A DNA stretch of 64,000 nt from Anaerocolumna xylanovorans DSM 12503 (lineage in GTDB: Bacteria > Bacillota > Clostridia > Lachnospirales > Lachnospiraceae): NCBI RefSeq assembly GCF_900143645.1, contig NZ_FRFD01000005.1, forward strand, positions 248,001 to 312,000, in the 5' to 3' direction. The notes under the pieces are model-generated. The model was not told where the DNA came from. It saw nothing but the letters and a program-made list of their open reading frames with translations, and did not search any database. Below, in pieces: positions 58,811-64,000 of the stretch. Both the position numbers and the translations under genes were made by a program. Each line of letters begins with the position of its first letter. The stretch's first letter is position 1.

Positions 58811-60532
58811 ATGGAAATAAGAGGAACAGAGCTTTTTGTAAAGGCATTAAAGGAAGAAGGAGTTGATACCCTCTTTGCCTATCCGGGAGGGCAGGTAATT
58901 GATTTATTTGATGCACTCTATGACACCGAGGGAATCGAAGTCATTCTGCCAAGGCATGAACAGGGATTGATACATGCGGCGGACGGTTATGCCCGTTCCA
59001 CGGGAAAGGTCGGAGTCTGTCTGGTTACCAGCGGTCCCGGTGCCACCAACTTAGTAACGGGTATTGCTACCGCCAATTATGACAGTGTCCCTTTGGTGTG
59101 CTTTACCGGGCAGGTGCCTACCCACCTTATCGGAAATGATGCCTTCCAGGAGGTAGATATCGTGGGAATCACCAGAAATATCTGCAAGCATGCTATAACG
59201 GTAAGGGATAGAAAGGACCTTGCCAGAATTATAAAGGAAGCTTTTTTTATTGCCAAGTCCGGTAAACCAGGCCCTGTCGTAGTGGATCTGCCAAAGGATA
59301 TCCAGCAGGCAATGGGAAGTGATGAATACCCTTTAGAGGTTTCCATCCGGGGTTACAAGCCCAGTACCGGAGTGCATGTAGGCCAGGTAAGAAGAGCAAT
59401 GAGTGTCTTAAGCCAGGCTAAGCAGCCGGTACTCTTAGTAGGAGGGGGAGTTAACATATCCGGTGCCGGTAAAGAACTTACCAGACTGGCAGAGCTTACC
59501 GGAATGCCCGTTATTACCACTATCATGGGAAAAGGAGCCATTCCTACAAATCATCCCCTTTATGTTGGCAATATCGGCATTCATGGAAATTATGCCGCTA
59601 ACCGCGCTATCAGCGAATGTGATGTGCTGTTTTCCATCGGTACCAGATTCAACGACCGTATCACCGGCAAGATAACCGAATTTGCCAAACTGGCAGCCAT
59701 TATCCATATTGATATCGATGCCGCGTCCATATCAAGAAATATTCAGGTGGACATTCCTATTGTAGCAGATGCCAAGACCGCTATTTTAAAAATACTGGAG
59801 GAAGCAAAGCCTCTTCCCATATCCGAATGGACAGATGAAATTATGAGCTGGAAAGAGGAGCATCCTCTTGAGATGAAAAAATATGAGGGCATGACCCCTG
59901 AAATTATCATAAATAAAATCAATGAGAAATTTAAGGACCTTATCGTAGTAACGGATGTAGGCCAGAACCAGATGTGGACCACCCAGTATCTTGAGATGGA
60001 CCATAGCAGGAAGCTTCTTACCTCTGGAGGGCTTGGCACCATGGGATATGGTCTTCCGGCAGCTATTGGAGCCAAGCTTGGAAATCCGGATACGCCAGTT
60101 CTTTGCATATCCGGTGACGGGGGCATGCAGATGAATATCCAGGAGATGGCAACGGCAGTATGTCTGGAGCTTCCGCTGATACTCTGTGTATTTAATAATG
60201 CTTATCTTGGGAATGTGCGCCAGTGGCAGGAGATGTTTTACGGCGGCCGTTATTCCTATACCTGCTTGGCAGCGCGGAGAAGCTGCATGAGAGATTGTAA
60301 GAATCCTGAAAAATGCTGTCCGAAATATACCCCTGACTTTGTGAAGCTTGCAGAAAGCTATGATGCAATCGGAATCCGTGTTGAAAGGGAGGAAGAAATA
60401 GAAGAAGCCCTGGAAACAGCCATAAAGAGTAAGAACACTCCTACCCTTATTGAGTTCATCATAGAACCGGAAGCAAATGTGTATCCGATTGTACCAACGG
60501 GAAAGCCGCTTAACGAAATGGTGATAGATTAA
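58811..60532 (+). CDS. ilvB: Acetolactate synthase large subunit, with Cys-rich insertion
   Basis: 573 residues from ATG 58811 (MEIRGTELFVKALKEEGVD), with AAGGAGG upstream. ThDP enzyme forming acetolactate or acetohydroxybutyrate. Catalytic Glu lies in LPRHEQGLIHAADGYARSTG; the ThDP/Mg site is GDGGMQMNIQEM with NNAYLGNVRQW. Between FYGGRYSYTC and TPDFVKLAESYD there is an insert with Cys spacing C-x6-C-x3-C-x5-C-C (CLAARRSCMRDCKNPEKCC) where most enzymes have a short non-Cys loop. Co-transcribed with ilvN after a 32-base gap. T-box controlled. Confidence 0.95.
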   Translation: MEIRGTELFVKALKEEGVDTLFAYPGGQVIDLFDALYDTEGIEVILPRHEQGLIHAADGYARSTGKVGVCLVTSGPGATNLVTGIATANYDSVPLVCFTGQVPTHLIGNDAFQEVDIVGITRNICKHAITVRDRKDLARIIKEAFFIAKSGKPGPVVVDLPKDIQQAMGSDEYPLEVSIRGYKPSTGVHVGQVRRAMSVLSQAKQPVLLVGGGVNISGAGKELTRLAELTGMPVITTIMGKGAIPTNHPLYVGNIGIHGNYAANRAISECDVLFSIGTRFNDRITGKITEFAKLAAIIHIDIDAASISRNIQVDIPIVADAKTAILKILEEAKPLPISEWTDEIMSWKEEHPLEMKKYEGMTPEIIINKINEKFKDLIVVTDVGQNQMWTTQYLEMDHSRKLLTSGGLGTMGYGLPAAIGAKLGNPDTPVLCISGDGGMQMNIQEMATAVCLELPLILCVFNNAYLGNVRQWQEMFYGGRYSYTCLAARRSCMRDCKNPEKCCPKYTPDFVKLAESYDAIGIRVEREEEIEEALETAIKSKNTPTLIEFIIEPEANVYPIVPTGKPLNEMVID

Positions 60533-60564
60533 TCCTGTAAGAGGAAAACAGAAAGGACAAAAAC

Positions 60565-61089
60565 ATGGGAAAAGCAATTGAAAATATAATCAAGAAGAGA
60601 TGGATTTCCCTTTATGTGGAGAATGAAATCGGTGTACTGGCAAAAATATCAGGTCTTTTTTCCGGAAAATCCTACAATATGGACAGTCTTACCGTGGGAG
60701 AAACAGAGGATGAAACCATCTCCCGTATGACCATTAGCGTTACCAGTGACGAGAGTACCTTTGAACAGATAAAAAAGCAGTTAAACCGCTGTGTGGAAGT
60801 AATCAAGGTAGTGGATTTTACCGACATCCCCATCCATATGAAGGAAATATTATTTGTAAAGATAAACAGCTTGAATGCAGCAGAGAAAGAGGAAGCCTTC
60901 CGGATTTCCAAGGTTTACGCTATATCTATCATTGACTGTGACAGAAGCAGCCTGCTTTTGGAATGTGTTCAGACGGAGAGCAAAAACAATGCTATCATAA
61001 AGCTTCTGCAAAGTTCTTTCCCTAACCGTATCGAAGTGGTAAAGGGAGGAAGTGTTGCCATTGAAGCTATCAGTGTGGCGGACAGGTAA
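60565..61089 (+). CDS. ilvN: Acetolactate synthase small (regulatory) subunit
   Basis: 174 residues. N-terminal ACT domain (RWISLYVENEIGVLAKISGL and RMTISVTSDESTFEQIKKQL) that binds the feedback inhibitor valine, and the IlvH C-terminal domain with VIKVVDFTDIPIHMKEILFV and FPNRIEVVKGGSVAIEAIS. ATG with AGAAAGGA. Partner of IlvB. Confidence 0.94.
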   Translation: MGKAIENIIKKRWISLYVENEIGVLAKISGLFSGKSYNMDSLTVGETEDETISRMTISVTSDESTFEQIKKQLNRCVEVIKVVDFTDIPIHMKEILFVKINSLNAAEKEEAFRISKVYAISIIDCDRSSLLLECVQTESKNNAIIKLLQSSFPNRIEVVKGGSVAIEAISVADR

Positions 61090-61160
61090 GGCAGTACATT
61101 GGAATCTCTTGAAGATATCTTTGGAGCAGCAAAAAGAAAAATAATAAAGAAGTAAGGGTA

Positions 61161-61188
61161 TTGACATTTTCCGGAATAAGCATATAAT
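61161..61188 (+). promoter_or_regulatory. Promoter of the 43-residue ORF transcript
   Basis: TTGACA 61161-61166, 16-base spacer, TATAAT 61183-61188. Both hexamers are perfect consensus. Confidence 0.8.
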
Positions 61189-61248
61189 ATCAAAAAAGCA
61201 TCTAATAATGGTAACTGCGGTAACCGTAAGCTTGCGATATTCACGAAA

Positions 61249-61289
61249 GCAGTAAATCATCTGCAAGCAGATGATCTATGCAATGGGAG
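61249..61289 (+). repeat. Dispersed two-hairpin element (hairpin 2 and tail) before the 43-residue ORF
   Basis: GCAGTAA then ATCATCTGC-AA-GCAGATGAT (61256-61275, perfect 9-bp stem), CTATGCAATGGGAG, whose GGGAG (61285-61289) is five bases before ATG 61295. Upstream lies AGCTTGCGATATTCACG, a fragment similar to arms of other copies. Confidence 0.75.
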
Positions 61290-61294
61290 TTAAT

Positions 61295-61426
61295 ATGAAA
61301 AATGTATCTTTAAGCACAATGGAATCGTCCTATACCATGAGCTGGGGTTATGAATATAACGCCGGATACTTTTTTATGCCATCAAAGCTTGAAATATCAT
61401 ATACGGATACCGGGCCAGATCATTAG
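61295..61426 (+). CDS. Orphan 43-residue ORF with its own promoter and terminator
   Basis: Begins MKNVSLSTMESSYTMSWGYE and ends YTDTGPDH; rich in Ser, Tyr and Thr, with no signal peptide or span and no homology I recognise. The ribosome site comes from the repeat element. The transcript would be about 320 bases, from the promoter at 61161 to the terminator at 61468. It could encode a small peptide or be a non-coding RNA with a chance frame; the Tyr/Ser/Met composition would suit a leader or bacteriocin-like peptide equally poorly. Confidence 0.4.
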   Translation: MKNVSLSTMESSYTMSWGYEYNAGYFFMPSKLEISYTDTGPDH

Positions 61427-61467
61427 TGGAAGCTATATTATTTGGCAGAACTACTTCTATTATTTAT

Positions 61468-61512
61468 AAACCGGTATTTGTATAAGCTGTATACAAATAC
61501 CGGTTTTTTATT
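61468..61512 (+). terminator. Strong intrinsic terminator
   Basis: AAACCGGTATTTGTAT (61468-61483) pairs perfectly with ATACAAATACCGGTTT (61491-61506), with a T-rich tail. Confidence 0.92.
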
Positions 61513-61550
61513 TTCTGTTCGAATAAGCTTAAATGAAGGGAGAGAAGCAT

Positions 61551-62372
61551 ATGGATACAATGGATTATTTAGAAGCGTATTACAATAACTACGACGAGGA
61601 GGGCAGGCTTCTAAGAAGACATGGGCAGGTGGAGTATGTAACGACTATGACCTACATTCATAAATTCTTGCCGGAGGAAGACAAGGGAAATTGCAGGATT
61701 CTGGAAGTTGGAGCAGGAACAGGGCGTTATTCCATCGCTCTGGCACAGGCGGGATATTCGGTAGACTCTATTGAGCTGGTAGAACATAATCTGAATATAT
61801 TAAAGTCAAAAGTTAAGGAAGGTTACCGAATCACGGCAAGGCAGGGAAATGCACTGGATTTGTCAGGCTATGGGGATGAAACCTTTGACATGACCCTTGT
61901 TCTTGGACCAATGTACCACCTTTATACGGAGGAAGATAAGAAAAAAGCCTTGCAGGAGGCAATTCGGGTAACAAAGGCAAAAGGGTATATTCTTGTAGCT
62001 TATTGCATGAATGAGGCCACTATACTGCAGTATTGCTTTGGGAAAAATCAATTGCGGGAATGTATAAGTAAGAATATGTTAACAGAGGATTTTCACTGTA
62101 TTTCCAGGCCGGAAGATCTGTTTGAAATTGTACGTACGGAAGATATTAAAAGGCTTACCGAAGGAATGGGAGTAACAAGAATCCATTTGATTGCCGCAGA
62201 TGGGGCAGCCAATTATATGCAGGATGTCATAGACGGCATGGATGATGAATTATATGAACTATACATAAGATATCACCTGTCTGTGTGCGAAAGGCAGGAT
62301 TTGATAGGAGCGACAAACCATAGTCTGGATATATTAAGGAAGGAGCAGATGAATGAGAACACCGGTACTTGA
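61551..62372 (+). CDS. SAM-dependent methyltransferase
   Basis: 273 residues from ATG 61551 (MDTMDYLEAYYNNYDEEGRL), with GGGAG upstream; an in-frame ATG at 61533 lies before that site. Class I fold: motif I ILEVGAGTGRYSIAL (residues about 47-61), acidic motif II SIELVE, and motif IV FDMTLVLGPMYHLYTEEDKKK. Substrate unknown. Overlaps the following GNAT gene by 20 bases, so they are co-translated. Confidence 0.85.
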   Translation: MDTMDYLEAYYNNYDEEGRLLRRHGQVEYVTTMTYIHKFLPEEDKGNCRILEVGAGTGRYSIALAQAGYSVDSIELVEHNLNILKSKVKEGYRITARQGNALDLSGYGDETFDMTLVLGPMYHLYTEEDKKKALQEAIRVTKAKGYILVAYCMNEATILQYCFGKNQLRECISKNMLTEDFHCISRPEDLFEIVRTEDIKRLTEGMGVTRIHLIAADGAANYMQDVIDGMDDELYELYIRYHLSVCERQDLIGATNHSLDILRKEQMNENTGT

Positions 62373-62880
62373 AACAGAAAGGCTTATCCTGCGGCCTTTA
62401 AAAGCTGCGGATGCAAGGGAAGTATATGAGAATTGGGGAAGTGATCCGGAGGTGGCAAGGTTTATGAGCTGGAGCACCCATGCAAATGCAGAAGTCACCA
62501 GGGAATGGCTGGAAAAGACAGAGGAGAATATAGATACAGAAGGTATTTATGAATGGGGCTTTGAAAGAAAGTCAGACCATAGACTAATAGGAAGCGGAGG
62601 AATCTACTACAGGGAAATCAGAGGGATGTATGACCTGGGCTATAATATTATGAAAGAATGCTGGCATCAGGGATACACCACGGAAGCAGCAGCCAGAATA
62701 CTGGAGTTTGCCGTTACAGAACTAAAGCAAAAACATCTCTATGCCTATCATGCAAAAGAAAATCTGTACTCCGGCAAAGTAATGGAGAAGGTGGGATTTC
62801 ATTATATTGGTGACAGAGAATATGACAGCATGGATGGGACGAAGCATTTCGAGGCAAGGGAATATTTATTCTCGAAGTAA
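62353..62880 (+). CDS. GNAT N-acetyltransferase (RimJ/RimL type)
   Basis: 175 residues. It begins MRTPVLETERLILRPLKAAD, with the RimJ-type opening LETERLILRPL, and has GYNIMKECWHQGYTTEAA for acetyl-CoA binding (Q/R-x-x-G-x-G/A variant). Acts on protein N-termini, antibiotics or small amines; the target is not known. AAGGAG eight bases upstream, inside the methyltransferase gene. Confidence 0.9.
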   Translation: MRTPVLETERLILRPLKAADAREVYENWGSDPEVARFMSWSTHANAEVTREWLEKTEENIDTEGIYEWGFERKSDHRLIGSGGIYYREIRGMYDLGYNIMKECWHQGYTTEAAARILEFAVTELKQKHLYAYHAKENLYSGKVMEKVGFHYIGDREYDSMDGTKHFEAREYLFSK

Positions 62881-62886
62881 GATGAG

Positions 62887-62940
62887 AAAGAGTCTGGCTT
62901 GCCAGACTCTGGTGCTGATGCGCCGTCACGCAGTGACAAC
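62887..62940 (-). repeat. Three-hairpin element, inverted copy of 10753-10808
   Basis: The reverse strand matches 10753-10808 nearly base for base. Read on the plus strand the hairpins are AGAGTCTGGC-TT-GCCAGACTCT, GGTGC-TGAT-GCGCC (one G-U pair where the other copy is G-C) and GTCAC-GCA-GTGAC. It fills almost the whole gap between the convergent GNAT and SDR genes, where it could stop transcription from both sides. Confidence 0.8.
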
Positions 62941-62948
62941 TCCCCTCT

Positions 62949-63680
62949 CTAAATCCACGCTCCGTCCAGGGCAATCACCTGTCCGTTTAAATATTCATTT
63001 CCGCCGGCCAATTGCCAGGCAAGTTCGGCTACTTCTTCCGCTTTCCCTAAACGGTTAGCGGGAATTTCTTCTGTCAGGGCTTCCTTATCTGCATTGGATA
63101 AGAAGGAATTCATAGAAGTATCAATTGCACCGCAGGCAATGGCATTAACCTGTATGTTGCTTGGAGCAAGTTCCTTTGCCAGAGCTTTTGTAAAGGCATT
63201 TATTCCGCCTTTGGAAGCAGAATAGGCTACCTCACAGGAGGCTCCGCAGACACCCCACACGGAGGAAATGTTGACGATTTTGCCTGCTTTTATCCTTACC
63301 ATATCCGGTACAGCCTGGCTGCAGCAGTTGTAAACAGAGGTGAGGTTGGAATTTATGACAGTATTCCAGGCAGTTATATCTGTTTCGGTAAACAGTCCTA
63401 CATGAGAAATCCCGGCATTATTAACAAGTACATGAACCGGTCCAAGTGTTTTATTAATCAATTTGAAGAGTTCTTCCACGGCAGGGTAGCTTCCCATGTC
63501 TCCTACATAGGCAAGACAAGGCGAACCAATACTTTCAATCTCTGCTTTTGTACGAAGAAGTTCATTTTTACTATTTTTGCAGGTAATGGCAATGCGAAAA
63601 CCTTCTCTGGCAAAACGCAGGGCAATAGCTTTTCCGATACCTCTGGAAGCGCCGGTTATCAATACGGTTTTGGAATTCAT
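62949..63680 (-). CDS. Short-chain dehydrogenase/reductase (FabG-like)
   Basis: 243 residues from ATG 63680 (MNSKTVLITGASRGIGKAI), with AGGAGG upstream; an upstream frame to 63764 lacks a site. NAD(P)-binding TGASRGIG, NNAGISHVG, catalytic Ser in NISSVWGV, and YSASKGGINAFT with Tyr and Lys. Closest in style to 3-oxoacyl-ACP reductase FabG, but with no fatty-acid genes nearby it could act on another carbonyl. Confidence 0.9.
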   Translation of the reverse strand: MNSKTVLITGASRGIGKAIALRFAREGFRIAITCKNSKNELLRTKAEIESIGSPCLAYVGDMGSYPAVEELFKLINKTLGPVHVLVNNAGISHVGLFTETDITAWNTVINSNLTSVYNCCSQAVPDMVRIKAGKIVNISSVWGVCGASCEVAYSASKGGINAFTKALAKELAPSNIQVNAIACGAIDTSMNSFLSNADKEALTEEIPANRLGKAEEVAELAWQLAGGNEYLNGQVIALDGAWI

Positions 63681-63735
63681 ATAACCTCCTGAAATATTTC
63701 TTATCACTGCAGATTTGTATATAACACTTCTTTTC

Positions 63736-63764
63736 ATTATATCGAAAAAACCTGTGGAATGCAA
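63736..63764 (-). promoter_or_regulatory. Promoter of the SDR gene
   Basis: On the reverse strand, TTGCAT (63764-63759), 17-base spacer, TATAAT (63741-63736). Confidence 0.7.
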
Positions 63765-63838
63765 ATTCTATGAAAGTCTTAAACATCAGAGCTTATCATA
63801 TGTTTAAAGAAAGAGGGTATCAGACCAGAGGAATTTTT

Positions 63839-64000
63839 ATGAAAGAAGTATTGACGGGCAGCAAAAGAAATTTAATGTTTCTGGTTCCGTTTCTTATTGT
63901 GCTGTTTTTCTTATTATTTCTTTTTGGCATGAAAAATTACCACCAAGGCAAAGATGTTCCCGCAATGGTAATGGGCGGAAGATATTATGCCGCTGCTGAC
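63839..64000 (+). CDS. Membrane-anchored protein, 3' end cut by the window
   Basis: ATG 63839 (AGAGGA six bases upstream) opens MKEVLTGSKRNLMFLVPFLI, with a single hydrophobic segment to about residue 30, then polar sequence (NYHQGKDVPAMVMGGRYY) to the window edge. An in-frame ATG at 63800 would add 13 residues. Divergent from the SDR gene. Too short to classify; an N-terminal signal-anchor is all that can be said. Confidence 0.6.
   Translation, partial: MKEVLTGSKRNLMFLVPFLIVLFFLLFLFGMKNYHQGKDVPAMVMGGRYYAAAD

Noticed and set aside
59786..60577. 263-codon open frame on the minus strand
   Set aside because: It is antisense to ilvB, whose motifs are intact; the antisense product is Cys/His/Phe-rich with no family features or ribosome site.

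Overview
The window is a low-GC Gram-positive chromosome segment, most likely from a Lachnospiraceae clostridium (Lachnoclostridium/Anaerocolumna type). The evidence is the ribosomal gene order map-KOW-infA-rpmJ-rpsM-rpsK-rpsD-rpoA-rplQ, then the ECF transporter genes, truA and rplM-rpsI, together with sigma-A type promoters, AGGAGG ribosome sites, a T-box, and families such as DUF1848, CD3324, DUF6273 and DUF1062. The family assignment is inference; no 16S gene is present. No tRNA, rRNA, CRISPR array, integrase or insertion sequence was seen.

Layout. 1-10.5 kb is core translation machinery: the end of map, a KOW RNA-binding protein, infA, rpmJ, a long structured leader, rpsM/rpsK/rpsD/rpoA/rplQ, lepB (reverse), the energising module EcfA1-EcfA2-EcfT, truA, and rplM-rpsI from its own promoter. 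10.5-31 kb is accessory: a zinc-ribbon membrane protein with an ABC-2 exporter (ATPase plus two permeases), a lipoprotein, a decayed gene, a phosphotransferase, DUF1848, a WYL regulator, an SPL-type radical SAM protein, Nudix, a Cys-cluster protein, a DUF6273 protein (reverse), a MacB/FtsX-like ABC pair, a CD3324-like HTH protein and a chemotaxis receptor. 31-35.6 kb is a siderophore uptake operon with a divergent AraC regulator and a DtxR-like operator.

35.7-53.7 kb is a complete locus for mucin core-1 sugar (galacto-N-biose, Gal-beta-1,3-GalNAc). A secreted GH101 endo-alpha-N-acetylgalactosaminidase releases the disaccharide, an ABC importer takes it up, a GH112 phosphorylase splits it to Gal-1-P and GalNAc, a NahK-like kinase makes GalNAc-1-P, a nucleotidyltransferase makes the UDP sugar, and GalE epimerises it. 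LacI and AraC regulators are embedded. GH101 and the binding protein share a duplicated promoter block of about 120 bp.

53.8-64 kb holds a DUF1062 protein, an Lsa-like ABC-F protein behind a leader that includes a short peptide with an Arg-Leu-Arg motif, a tyrosine-phosphatase-like protein, an AraC/GyrI regulator, ilvB-ilvN behind a T-box, an orphan 43-residue ORF with its own promoter and terminator, a methyltransferase, a GNAT acetyltransferase, an SDR reductase (reverse) and a gene cut by the window end.

The least expected signal is a dispersed family of short two-hairpin elements. About ten copies occur in the 64 kb, nearly all immediately upstream of a start codon, and in several the 3' edge supplies the ribosome binding site. 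Three lie in tandem ahead of the siderophore operon and two in tandem ahead of ecfT. I do not recognise this family.
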